From contig OX463827.1 of the NCBI GenBank assembly GCA_949825045.1, positions 7,834,501 to 7,898,500 of the forward strand: a stretch of 64,000 nucleotides of DNA, in the 5' to 3' direction. The notes under the pieces are model-generated. The model searched no databases. It saw only the letters and a program-made list of their open reading frames with translations, and had not been told where the DNA came from. Both the position numbers and the translations under genes were made by a program. Below are positions 10,890-20,368 of this stretch, piece after piece. Numbering within the stretch: position 1 is the first letter of the stretch; each line of letters opens with the position of its first letter. Origin of the DNA: Argyresthia goedartella. Its lineage: Eukaryota; Arthropoda; Insecta; Lepidoptera; Argyresthiidae.

Positions 10890-11058
10890 TGGATAGCCTC
10901 TGTGGCACTGCGTTTGTGACTCTGAGAACCACGCGAGAGGATCCGGGTTCGAGCCCCGACAGGGCCTACAGAAAAAAACTCCAGGTATTGGAAGGTTATA
11001 AGTGTGTGATGTCACTGCTTCTGGTTCCCACGACACAGAGTAAGATACCTTGTGCCAG
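10890..11058 (+). mobile_element. S2 SINE (tRNA-derived), head and body
   Basis: The tRNA-like head, GCCTCTGTGGCACTGCG, is followed by a pol III B box (GGTTCGAGCCC at 10946-10956). The body shows ACTCCAGGTATTGGAAGGTT and GTGTGTGATGTCACTGC, then GGTTCCCACGACACAGAG. The tail decays after CCTTGTG. This family recurs in both orientations at 14822, 26425, 45030, 47595, 55664 and 62128. SINEs have no protein and are copied by a LINE reverse transcriptase. It overlaps a minus 88-aa frame that is not a gene. Confidence 0.8.
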
Positions 11059-11467
11059 AAGTAATGTAACTGCCAGTTATATGTAAATGTGTTTAACTTG
11101 ACCAGGAGTCTGTCCATTCGGCTTATTGTCAATGAGGAAAGTGTTTGGCCATTTTATTGTAACAACAAAAAGAAATTAAGCGTGTCATTTAAACTCATTG
11201 ACTTGATTCCCTGTCGTGATATCAACAATTTATTATGTAATTATATAGTGATTTATTTTCTACTTTGTATTCAGTGGTGTGGTCGAACAGTGTAGCGAGG
11301 GTTCAGTTCTGTGAAACCTTTTGTTTTTTCTGTAATTTGGTGTTTTCTGATTGATTGGATTTAAATGTTAACGATATAAAAAACCACAATTGAAATGAAT
11401 GGAAATATTGAAATATTTTCCATACTCTACCATAAAGTTCTGAAGTCTAGACGAATACATACTATTA

Positions 11468-12540
11468 GAGAAGGCAGGCTTACGAAGGAGATGCTCAACC
11501 TTGGACCACATTCACACAGTCATACAACTGATGAAAAGATGCCGGGAGTATATTGCCTATGTCGACTATGAAAAGGCTTTCGACAGTGTCAACAACTAGG
11601 CCGTGTTTCATTCTCTCCATCGGTGTAATGTTGATAAGCGATACGTGGATACCCTCCGGGAGCTCTACCGAAATTCAACTCTGAATTCGTGCCGATGCAC
11701 CGAAGTGTGCGCCAAGGGGACACAATATCACCGAAGCTATTTACTGGTGTGGTCGAAGACCTGCTCAAGACAGTCGACTAGGAGGATAAAATCAATATCT
11801 ACGGCCGATGTTTATCACATTTCGCTTTGCTGACAACCCTATCCTTCTAGCCGAGAACGTTGCGGATCTTCAGAGAATGCTCGAAGAGCTGCATAAAGCT
11901 TCAGTTGAGGTTGGCCTGGGGATGAAAGTGTCCAAAACCAAGATGACCAATCTTGAGGGTCCTGTCGTAGGTTACTGTCACAGCTACAGACATTGGACGA
12001 ATACTTTGGACACAGTTTATCCTTCGGCCGAAATTCTCAAGTGAAGTAGATCTCCAGGCGCATACGGCTGGGTTTGGCCACATTTGGTAAATTGGAAGAT
12101 CTCCAAAATCCCTCAATTCCTGAAAACCAAGGTGCTTAACCAATGAGTCCTGTCTATACTCAATTATGAATCTGAGACATAGCCGCTCATAAATGAATCC
12201 ATGCACAAAGGGCAACGGAGCGTGATATGCTCGGAATCTCCCTTGACGATCACTTGGCCAACGTCGAGATACGACGACGCACCAAGGTCGTAGATGTGGG
12301 AATGGGAATAGCAAGGTAAAAGTGGAGATGGGCGAGACACTTGGCTAGGAGGGACGACGGCAGATGGACCAAGGCGGTGACGGAATAGTGGCCAAGAGAG
12401 GCGCATAGACCGAGAGGCAGACCACTCGTCCAATGGTCGGATGACACCGCCCAAAACTGCCTGGCCGCGGTGGATCAGGTTGGCCCAGGACCGCAATAAT
12501 GAAGAGTAGGCCTTTACTCAACAGTGTGTGTAGGAGGCTG
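11468..12540 (+). pseudogene. RTE-type LINE reverse transcriptase, degenerate
   Basis: Translating in shifting plus frames gives, in order, LDHIHTVIQLMKRCREYIAY with VDYEKAFDSVNN (reverse-transcriptase motif A region, then a stop), HSLHRCNVDKRYVDTLRELY, a frame-shifted QGDTISPKLFTGVVEDLL (motif B), and RFADNPILLAENVADLQRML with VSKTKMTN. In place of the FADD catalytic pair there is FADN, so the second aspartate is lost. From 12215 the RTE C-terminus follows: RDMLGISLDDHLANVEIRRR, WARHLARRDDGRWTKAVTE, GRPLVQWSDD. There are several stops and frameshifts, so the element is dead. The endonuclease half is absent. The end near 12520 lacks the (ATG)n tail seen in the copy at 6009. Confidence 0.85.
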
Positions 12541-14072
12541 CATAGAACACTATTGAAAATTATAAGATATTACATACGTGGGGACAAAAATGGAGAACTG
12601 TAAAGAAATCTTATCATGCAAATGCAACTATTGCTGTTACCCTTCTCTTCATTCGTTTTATTATGCCTTTTTTATGGCCCTGTGGTAATCTCATCTACTG
12701 GTGCCCAGCAATCTTGCAGATGCCATACAAAAGAAATACAAATACTCATCAAATACTTCCTGTATGTTCTTATCAAAGAAATAATATCAGAATTGCAACA
12801 CTGTTATTCCTCAGATTAATCAAACAAGTGGAGAATTATATGTCTTAACTGGGCGGAACTAAGTCAGTGTCTCCCCATCTTGGAATAAGCGTTACGCAGT
12901 GTTGTTTTTAATTAAGCATTTCCCAAATTGAAACCGTACCTTCTTAACAATAGGGCAATGGCGTAGACGCAGAAGTAAGTAACGTAATTTATTTACACAC
13001 TAACAAGGAGGGCGTTTAAAGGCAAACCTTTTTAGTATTCAAGTCTTCTCCTTGCCGCGGCTTGCGATTGCAACAACGGCTCTGTATTTCTTGGTCCTAT
13101 CTTGTGATGTGTTCGGGAAATCAGTATTCCCGGGAAATTCTCGGAATGTAGGGAATTTATGTCTAGTTTTTTTATAAATATGATGGCCTGCAATATTCCT
13201 ATATCTTTACTTTTCTCAGTGATAAAAAATCTGACATACAAGTATTTAATTTTTAATTGATTACTTTAATAAGTGTTCTTTAATTAGTTTTACATAATAT
13301 TTGAAAGTCGGTTGGTAGTGAAATAAAGTTTATGGCTATCAAGATGTACATTATGTACATCGCATATATCCACGTCTACGTATGCACCTAGGAATCCCCG
13401 TGTAACACTTTTGGCTATTACACTGTTAGGCACGACTAATGGAATGCGAGTTAGCGCTGATATCGAGTCAACCCCGACATTCCATTAAAAAAATGTAAAG
13501 AATGCCTAAGTAGGCCCGAGACTAATGGTAACTTGCTTTTCATCTTTCGTGAACATAACGCAGCAAGTAAAAAAATAACGTAAATATCGAGACCGACACA
13601 AACCAAGACAATATTATTCTCGGCGTATTACCGAAAACCGTGCCTCTCCCTTGTCCTGTCTAAAAGCTATTACATTATTCTGTTTCCGAATGTACTCAGG
13701 GAGTTGCTTTCACCCCCCTTTATTGTTGAATTTGGTGGTGTTTTAAAACGATTCTTTAAGGTAAATAAATTTGAAAAGATTGGACTGTGAGTTTCCGGCG
13801 GAACGAAATTGTGAGAAAACAGGTTTACTTTGTAGTTTTAACGTTAACATTTGTAGGAATTAATTCGAAAACTTCTTGTTCTTTTTGGCTTGTAAAAATA
13901 CTAAGAAATAATGAATACGGAGGAATATCACCACATAAATAGCACAAACAAATCAGTGCTTCAACAAAACAAAACAAAACTAATAATTATGGGGGTACGC
14001 TAAGTTTATTTTGTTTGTTTTCTATCAATTAAGGTTAACTGTCTTACCAAACTGTCATAAATAAATATAAAT
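12541..14072. other. Unassigned non-coding stretch
   Basis: No recognisable gene or repeat copy. Frames of 60-69 aa (12616-12848, 13032-13241) have no motif. Composition is ordinary AT-rich intergenic DNA with short A-rich runs such as the CAAAA repeat near 13965. Confidence 0.4.
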
Positions 14073-14410
14073 AAAAACCGGTAAAGTACGAGTCAGATTC
14101 GTGCACCGAGGGCTCCGTACAATTTTTTTTTTTTATGAAGGAACCACAAATTTACAGTTTTCGGTTTATTCCTTAACTTCTGCTATAAGACCTTGCTTCG
14201 TGCCAAATTTCATGCTTCTTGGTCAACAGAAAGTACCTTATAGATTATAGATTATTATACCTTGCGGGCATCGAAAAAAAACATCAAATTTTCGGCATAA
14301 ACGGTAGTATCTTTTGATCGTGTTGGCCTAGAAATTTGATATAAGTTAGTTGGGTAATTGATATAAATTTCAACTTGATACCTTTACGAGTTGAGATTAG
14401 TGTCCTGACG
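14073..14410 (+). mobile_element. E1-variant repeat (E1b)
   Basis: Starts with the E1 outer arm (AAAACCGGTAAAGTACGAGTC, then GAGGGCTCCGTACAA) but has a different interior: ACAGTTTTCGGTTTATTCC, AAGACCTTGCTTCGTGCC, TTCAACTTGATACC. The same interior is found twice in succession at 19262-19910. It is non-coding. It looks like a sister subfamily using the same ends with a replaced core. Confidence 0.65.
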
Positions 14411-14821
14411 AACGAAAGGAGATGTGAAAAACGAAGTAATATATGCCCTGGGTTCCTATTATCTGTTTATGGTACGCAACCCTAAAATGGCCCTTGCTTG
14501 ATCCTTTTGCCTTTCCCAAGAAGCTCTCGGGCTCTTCAAAACAGAAACTACACTGACGAGCAATGAAAAAGTTCCAGTGACATAGCACAAAATTACTCCT
14601 TAACGGGAAAGGAACTATTACCAATTAAAAACGTAAATATCGTAAACGTAATATTGGTTCTATGTCTTAGGAAATATTAAGGTGTTTTTCGCCATTTTGT
14701 GGGTGGAACTTTTTCATTGCTCGTCAGTATAGTTTCCATTCCAAGGATTCCAGCGATGGAACCTGTTTTGTAATTAATAAGACCGTGCTATTTGTATTGG
14801 GCTGGCAGGTTATAAACATAA

Positions 14822-15005
14822 CAGGCATTATACAGGCACATATATTGCTTTTAGGCCCCCACTAGAATACCCTGTGTCGTGGGAACCAGAAACCGCGACA
14901 TCACACACATATAAACATCCGAAACTTGGGGACTATTTTTTTTCTTCCTCCCCAGCCGGTATTCGAACCCGAGACCTCTAGCTTGAAATGAAGAACCTCG
15001 AACCG
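14822..15005 (-). mobile_element. S2 SINE, reversed
   Basis: On the minus strand: tRNA-like head with a B-box-like GGTTCGAATAC (14959-14969), body with GATGTTTATATGTGTGTGAT, GGTTCCCACGACACAGGG and CCTAGTGGGGGC-like tail sequence. This is the same family as 10890-11058 with a better-preserved tail. The minus 101-aa frame here is not a gene. Confidence 0.8.
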
Positions 15006-15045
15006 TAAAGCCAAAGAAGTCGTCAACCGACATCGATACCAAGTG

Positions 15046-15115
15046 ATCTCTGTGGCGTAGTGGTAGAATCTCTGCCTTACAAGTGAGAGACCCCGGGTTC
15101 AAATTAAGTCCAGGG
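15046..15115 (+). mobile_element. Isolated SINE/tRNA-like head
   Basis: CTCTGTGGCGTAGTGGTAGA (A-box-like), CTGCCTTACAAGTGAGAG and CCCCGGGTTCAAATTAAG (B-box-like) form a tRNA-shaped 5' head that is followed by unrelated sequence. The acceptor ends cannot pair as in a working tRNA, so I call it a SINE head fragment rather than a tRNA gene. It lies 40 bases beyond the reversed S2 copy, giving two heads close together in opposite orientations. Confidence 0.5.
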
Positions 15116-15179
15116 AAGAAGATACCTATAATATAATGGGAAATATTAAACTGCACATCAAAAATAATGATTTGAACAG

Positions 15180-15375
15180 AAAAAATTAGGGCAAAATGCT
15201 GCGGTAGCTTAGGTGAAGGGTAAATGGGGTGAGTGAAGCGAAGTCCCCTTTATCCTTCGTGTTAGGTTGAACATGCAAGAACAATAACAAATAATTAAAA
15301 CTTAAACTTGAGTACACATAAAATATTTAAAACGTAAAAAGTGTTTTTTCTCATCCTTTTTTGCTGTGCAAATCA
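15180..15375 (-). repeat. Shared module (also in two TIR elements)
   Basis: Contains GCGGTAGCTTAGGTGAAGGG, GAAGCGAAGTCCCCTTTATCC and GCTGTGCAAATCAGTATTTT. The same blocks occur inverted inside the TIR element at 7939-8428 and, diverged, inside the element at 45324-45819. It is non-coding. It may be a short element in its own right. Confidence 0.55.
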
Positions 15376-15412
15376 GTATTTTTGATGTGCGATTAAATAT
15401 TAGCCTAATATA

Positions 15413-15472
15413 ATTAGATACCTCTGGAGATTTTGAAATTGCCATTTGAGTAAAAAAGTTTTAAAAAGAGTG
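15413..15472 (+). mobile_element. LINE-A coding fragment
   Basis: ATACCTCTGGAGATTTTGAAA followed by TTGCCATTTGAG matches the IPLEILKLPFE codons near the C-terminus of the LINE-A reverse-transcriptase polyprotein at 28763-29957. Only about 60 bases are recognisable. Confidence 0.6.
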
Positions 15473-15835
15473 ACGAATGATAGTAAAAGTCAAATTTAAC
15501 ATCTGTCTAAATTATTGTGTAAATCAGTGCCCATCTGAAAAATCCTTGTCATGGTATTAAGTTACGGTTAACACTGCTTTCAGCTATTAATTCCGGGCCT
15601 TAACTGTTAACTTATCATGTAATTCAGATATATATGAATTTTAATTATGATTGAAAATCGACCAATCAGGAGCCTTATCATGTGAATCAGACATCTAGGA
15701 ATTTCAGTCGCTTAAAAAAAAAACCGATCAGCAGCCCTAATATGTAACTCTGATATCGATCTAATAGTAAAATCACCAATCAGAAAATGATTATTTGTGC
15801 TGTCTTTTATGGCGACTTTGTCGGTGTTACCACTA

Positions 15836-16297
15836 TAGTAGTTTATGTGACTGCTACATAATGGAGGGTATTAATACTCGAGAGTGGGTTTATGAAACAA
15901 GCCAAAGGCGAGTTTCATAATAATATCACTCGAGAGTTTTAATGCCTAATTATGTACAGTTACATACACTAGTTTATCTATACACATAACATAAACTCTC
16001 TTTAATGTGTCCAGGTACTGCATGTTCGACCGGCATGGTGGCATTGATAATTCCTTTGCACTTGTTTAACTTGTTCAGTAGTACCAACATCACAAACAAA
16101 GTAGGGGCGGCACGCAGACGGGCGTCGGCGTTTGAAATTTGAATGTCATGATATGCAGAAAAATTACACATTATGGTCATAATGTGTAATTTTTCAGTTA
16201 AGAAATGGGTTTTTACCAAGTAGTTTAACATTATGCTGATCGTAACGTGCTGTTTTTGTGCGCAGTAAAGAGGGTTTATGATACACACGTATATATA
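15836..16297 (-). repeat. DH double-hairpin element, copy 2 (reversed)
   Basis: A reversed and nearly complete copy. Hairpin 2 comes first (15836-15980, both arms with CTCGAG), then hairpin 1 (about 15970-16297) with the inner palindrome AATTACACATTATGGTCATA at about 16163-16196. The outer arm here ends in ACACGTATATATA rather than the consensus ACACGTGTGTAGATAAA. The minus 104-aa frame is not a gene. Confidence 0.75.
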
Positions 16298-16309
16298 AAA
16301 ATAAACACG

Positions 16310-16405
16310 ATAAAAAATAATAAACAGCGATTAGCCTCAAAACAAATGTCAAATCCCACATGTTTTTGATTTTGGACAAGTGTTGAATAGTAGTTTATTT
16401 TTATG
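16310..16405 (+). repeat. Interspersed repeat shared with 5320-5425
   Basis: Matches 5320-5425 (AAACAGCGATTAGCCTC, GTCAAATCCCACATG, CAAGTGTTGAATAGTAGTTT). The end sequence TAGTAGTTTAT also occurs at the outer end of DH hairpin 2, hinting that the families may be related. Confidence 0.55.
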
Positions 16406-16592
16406 CGGTCGTGACGCATGTTCTATAACCCTATCATTTAAAAATCTAGGAAAAAATCACCAATCAGCTCGATTATTTGAAATCTCTTGTGAAATAATCG
16501 AGTTGTGATTGGTCCATTTTTCAAAAGCTATTGAAATTCCTATAAGTCCTGATATGAGTAATGGTTGGTCCATTTTTGAATTCGGCAGGTAT

Positions 16593-16880
16593 AACATAAT
16601 AACATAGCGTCGCGCCTTTTCCCATACGGGGTGGCAGAGGCACAATTGTGCCCACGTTGAGCCAGTTATTCAATACTCCATTTCGCGTGACAGGGGGCTA
16701 GCCCATCGCCGCAGCTATGTAATGAAGGTTTCCTCACGATGTTTTCCGTCACCGTTAGAACGTCCGTATATTGTACCCTTAAGATAAATTAATTATCTCA
16801 TTGGTACATGGTCAGGAATCGAACCTGCATCTCCCGTGTGAGAAGCAAGCGTGAAACCCATTAGACCACGGGGTTGTGAC
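16593..16880 (-). mobile_element. S3 SINE with perfect 11-bp target duplication
   Basis: A complete tRNA-derived SINE on the minus strand. The head has a canonical A box (TGGTCTAATGGG, complement of 16857-16868) and B box (GGTTCGATTCC, complement of 16815-16825). The body has TAGCTGCGGCGATGGGCTAG and the 3' end GGCACAATTGTGCCTCTGCC, CCCGTATGGGAAAAGG. TCGGCAGGTAT flanks it exactly at 16582-16592 and 16881-16891, so both ends are defined (288 bp) and the insertion is fairly young. Other S3 pieces lie at 7857, 9076, 22559-22806, 36965-37020, 45303-45870, 54180-54240 and 59640-59765. Confidence 0.9.
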
Positions 16881-16994
16881 TCGGCAGGTATTGCGATTTA
16901 TAGCGAAAATACGTAATAAGACTTTAGGACATCGCATAGCTAAACGAAGTGGCAAAAAAGACTGTTCAAATAATCGTGTTGTTTAGGTCAATTT

Positions 16995-17060
16995 TTCAAT
17001 TACTTTAAGAGAAAATATGTTCAAAGGCGAGCTTATCTCTAAAAAGAGATTTCTTCCAGC
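16995..17060 (-). mobile_element. LINE-C 3' UTR fragment
   Basis: The minus strand reads TTTAGAGATAAGCTCGCCTT, the same 3' UTR block found in plus orientation at 43868-43885 behind a reverse-transcriptase C-terminus. Only a short fragment remains. Confidence 0.5.
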
Positions 17061-17210
17061 AAACGATGGCTAGACAGGAAATTTTATCAAAAAAGGGTAG
17101 GCAGTGCACTATATCTAAACAATAATAAATTACATATAAGTAAACTAAAGATCTATTAAATACGGTAAATAAAATACATACTCGTATATACCAAACTACT
17201 AAATAAAGTT

Positions 17211-17650
17211 CAAAGTTCAAAGTTCAAAGTTCAGTTCAAAGTGTTTATTAATCAAAAATATCAATTACAGGTTTACTTATATCTAAAGTGTATGTAAGTT
17301 CTAAATATTATTCAGCGTATGACATTAACTTCTGCACTGGTCAGAGACCGTCTCGCAGTAAGTTAAGATCAAAGGAATAATCTACAAACTAATTGCAGTC
17401 TAAAAATATATATTTTTTTTTATATGTACCAATACATACATAAACCTATACATATAGTTTACATATTATAATAATATACATACTACAACTATCACAAAAG
17501 AGAGAGGAAGTGCTCTTTTACCCGGTTTTTGGAAGCGAAAAGAGTGGGGCTTTCTCTTATCGTACAAGGAAGTGCATTCCACATTCGGACCGCCTGCAAC
17601 CTGAAGGAGTGCTCATATCGGGCGTAACTTACATGCTGTACCTATATTAA
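17211..17650 (-). pseudogene. LINE C-terminus and (TTTGAAC)n-tailed 3' end
   Basis: The minus strand at 17640-17510 encodes RYEHSFRLQAVRMWNALPC and TIRESPTLFASKNRVKEHFL, the conserved C-terminal tail of many Jockey/CR1-group LINE polyproteins (FR.QA.R.WNALP..IR..PTL..FK...K). It then runs through an AT-rich 3' UTR ending AATAAACACTTTGAAC and a (TTTGAAC)n microsatellite at 17211-17238. This is a typical 5'-truncated LINE insertion with a short-repeat tail. Confidence 0.75.
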
Positions 17651-17828
17651 TAATATTTAGTCCATTAGATTTCCCACCGAGAGTCACGGGCTTTTACTCG
17701 GATAAGAGTTAGGTTGAACCATAAGTATAAAACCATTATGATTGACCTTCTAAATTAAAAGAACAGAAATTTGATGGCAGAAAAAAAAAATTACACATAT
17801 AAATAATATTTATTATTTTTACCTTATT

Positions 17829-18278
17829 TTATAATGTATGAATCAAAGGAATACAATAAATATTTCCACTGTATATCGTACATGCAAATTTAAACTGAAC
17901 ATCGGAAAACTTAATTGCAACGATGTTGCGATTATTATAAGGGTAAGTGGTTCTGTACATTCTTATTTCCGAACGAAGAGTTGAGTTTTTTAATTCCACA
18001 TGAATGTCTGAGTCCGAGTCATCTTCACTTGATGCAGAACCATTATAATATCCACTTACGGAACCCTCTTCTACAGATGGGTTTGAACGGACTTCACGCG
18101 TTACTTCCGAAGTACTCGAGGAACTTGGTTTTACGATTGTTTCATCAGCGATGACCACCTCATTATCAATTTCCCAGTTCACAATAGACTTTTTCATTTT
18201 TTTATACTCCCGTAAACATTTTCTGCGGATCCCACCCGTTCTTTTCCTATTTTTCCACTTCATTTTATCCATTTTCAT
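17829..18278 (-). CDS. Unrecognised 149-aa ORF, basic then acidic
   Basis: This is the longest open frame in the window not explained by a repeat I know. Residues 1-35 are very basic (MKMDKMKWKNRKRTGGIRRK then CLREYKKMKK). Residues 50-95 are rich in Ser, Glu and Asp, with SSSSTSEVTREVRS and SGSASSEDDSDSDIH-like runs. The last ~45 residues are AT-encoded and may be read-through. The basic-then-acidic layout resembles N-terminal leaders of insect transposon ORFs and of some nuclear proteins; I do not recognise a family. The ATG has no diagnostic context and no splice-linked partner was found. It may be a first exon, a transposon remnant or chance. Confidence 0.35.
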   Translation of the reverse strand: MKMDKMKWKNRKRTGGIRRKCLREYKKMKKSIVNWEIDNEVVIADETIVKPSSSSTSEVTREVRSNPSVEEGSVSGYYNGSASSEDDSDSDIHVELKNSTLRSEIRMYRTTYPYNNRNIVAIKFSDVQFKFACTIYSGNIYCIPLIHTL

Positions 18279-19261
18279 CTAACCAAGTCCAACGCTTTTT
18301 AACCAGCCAATCGCTGTATAATAATAAAACTATCCTATATTTTATTTACATTACCCAGCACAACGCTGATTTAATTAACTATGATAACCATTAAAACAGT
18401 AGCTGAATAAATGTGAAATAGTGTACTATAATTCAGATTGTAGCTTCGGACAACCACCCTTAGTCAGCTATAAGCTAATTTTACAGCTTAATGTCGGTTG
18501 TAAGTCCCCTTATACAGCTTTAAAAATTCTGTAGTGCATAAAGCTTAATAACGACTGAATAAGGGTCCTTAAATTGCTGTTATTAAGCTTTAAGAATAAA
18601 CATGATCTTTTATCAGACATTACCAAGCTTATTGCTGAATACAGATATACCATTGCTTTATACAGATTTAGACTGACTCCAGAGCTATTACTCAGACAAT
18701 ATACATATTTAAGCTGAGCATTGTGCCACAGTCGGATCTTTATTTTGCTTGGATGTTGCCTGGGAGTATGCCTTGGAGTGGCTAAGAGTGAGACCGTGTG
18801 AGATCTCCGTTGCCGATCTCCTGAAGAGAGACACTCAAAACGAGTCGACTACAGAAAACGAGTCGAAATACGCTTCAATTGATATATTTTTTTGATTGAG
18901 ATTTATATCAGAATTACAAATTAAGGCTACAGGAGATACAAAATGGGAATCTTGACACAATAATTAAATTCTCACCAGCCGTCGTCATGACGTCCTTGAA
19001 CTCCCTCACCCTGTCTGCTTAGTTGAGACAACAGATGCTTTGTTTAAATTTATCTAATTTCTAAGACGTCAGTGAGTTTTGTTTTTGCACACTGATATGG
19101 ATCTCATGCTTCAAACGCAGACAAAGGCTGTTGGGCGGCGTAAGTTTAATTTACTGTGGAATGTCCAAGTTTACCCGAGATAAGTGCTTACTTGCTATCA
19201 TTTGTCGAACCTAAGTTGTTTAGTTTTGTCGCTATCAATCTCTATAATACCAGGTCTATAA
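18279..19261. other. Unassigned stretch with recurrent AAGCTT motif
   Basis: No gene is supported. Between 18470 and 18720, AAGCTT or a TTAAGC/GCTTAA variant occurs repeatedly, together with TACAGCTT and AATACAGA motifs in both orientations. This suggests an old inverted-repeat or MITE core, but I could not define ends. The rest is AT-rich DNA. Confidence 0.35.
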
Positions 19262-19910
19262 AAATACAAACCGGTGAAGTGCGAGTAGCCATATTTTTGT
19301 GAAGGTTCAACAAATTTACGGTTTTAATATTTTCTTTTATATGTGCTTTAAGACCTTGCGAGTGTCCAAAAAATTCAGCAAAATTTTGACATAAACGGCG
19401 GTATATTTTGGTTGCGTTAGGCAAAGTATAGTTTGATTGTTTTACAACATTAAGAGACCACAGATTTGAGTATTCGATATTAATTTTAACTTGATATCAC
19501 GGCGCGTTCATTCAAAAAGGATCTTGTTGGACAGACAGACAGAAAAATAAATAGAAATTTACAGTTTTCAGATTGTCCCCTTTATTTGTGCTATAAGACC
19601 TTGCTTCGTGGCAATTTTTATGTTTCTCGATCAACGGAAATTATCCTGAAGGTTTACATTCCCTTGCAAATATCAAGCAATTTCAGCAAATTTGTGACAA
19701 ATATGGCGGTATCTTTTTATTGCGTTGACTTCTAAGTTTATTTTTTTCACGAATTAAAAACTACAGACTCGAGTAATCGATATTAATTTCAACTTGATAT
19801 CTTTACGCGTTCCCGTAAAAAAGTGTCTTGACAGACTGACAGACAGACGGACAATGAAGTGATTCTATAAGGGTTCATTTTTCTACTCTTAAGGTAAGGT
19901 ACGGTACGGA
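19262..19910 (+). mobile_element. E1b repeat, two copies in tandem
   Basis: The first unit (19262-19550) begins with the outer arm ACAAACCGGTGAAGTGCGAG and runs to GGACAGACAGACAG. The second (19551-19910) repeats the core (ACAGTTTTCAGATTGTCCCC, AAGACCTTGCTTCGTGGC, TTCAACTTGATATC) and ends GTCTTGACAGACTGACAG, then GGTAAGGTACGG. This E1b core also occurs at 14073-14410. It is non-coding. Confidence 0.65.
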
Positions 19911-19939
19911 TCAATTCTAATAAAATGCCAAAAATTAAC

Positions 19940-20368
19940 TTAAGGGGATACCTCGTCCGTGCAAATGTCCCCGTTACACCAGGCGGAAAGACCCGCAGTG
20001 TGAGAGGGACGGAATCGGGGAAAAATTACATAACGTAGCGCCACACCACAGGAAAATTGTTAAGAAAACTACGCTTTTTTGTTTAAAAAAAATCATGGAG
20101 GGATTACTAATACATAATATCCACATTTTGAACGCAGTTCCGTAATGAAATTATTTAGGATTCCAGAATTACAGGAATAAATATAACAATTTAGAGATCT
20201 TTTCGCAATTGAATTAAATCGAGAAAATTTCATCCAATCGCGTTTTCCTTTAGTGAGAATACTAATCAAATACTCAATAAACGTTAACCCAAAAATCAAA
20301 TCTGTAGATGACTTTATGGTGGAGTAAATGGATTCTAAATAAACCCCATTTTTTTCATATCACCTTAA
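19940..20368 (+). mobile_element. TTAA-flanked MITE, copy 1
   Basis: A non-coding 429-bp element bounded by TTAA on both sides. Its short inverted ends are GGGGATACCTCGTCCG at the left and the inverse of GGTGATATGAAAAA at the right. Interior landmarks are AGACCCGCAGTGTGAGAGGG, AACGTAGCGCCACACCAC, CATCCAATCGCGTTTTCC and CTGTAGATGACTTTATGG. Related copies: 23800-24143 (left end missing), 35701-36106, 54826-55261 (reversed). TTAA target duplication is the signature of piggyBac and Kolobok transposons, so this is probably a passenger of one of those; the short TIR does not decide which. The minus 68-aa frame is not a gene. Confidence 0.75.

Noticed and set aside
11901..12496. Minus-strand frames of 137, 110 and 65 aa
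   Set aside because: They are antisense shadows of the RTE reverse-transcriptase pseudogene on the plus strand.
15046..15115. Functional tRNA gene
   Set aside because: tRNA-like boxes are present but the ends do not pair and the family context is SINE.
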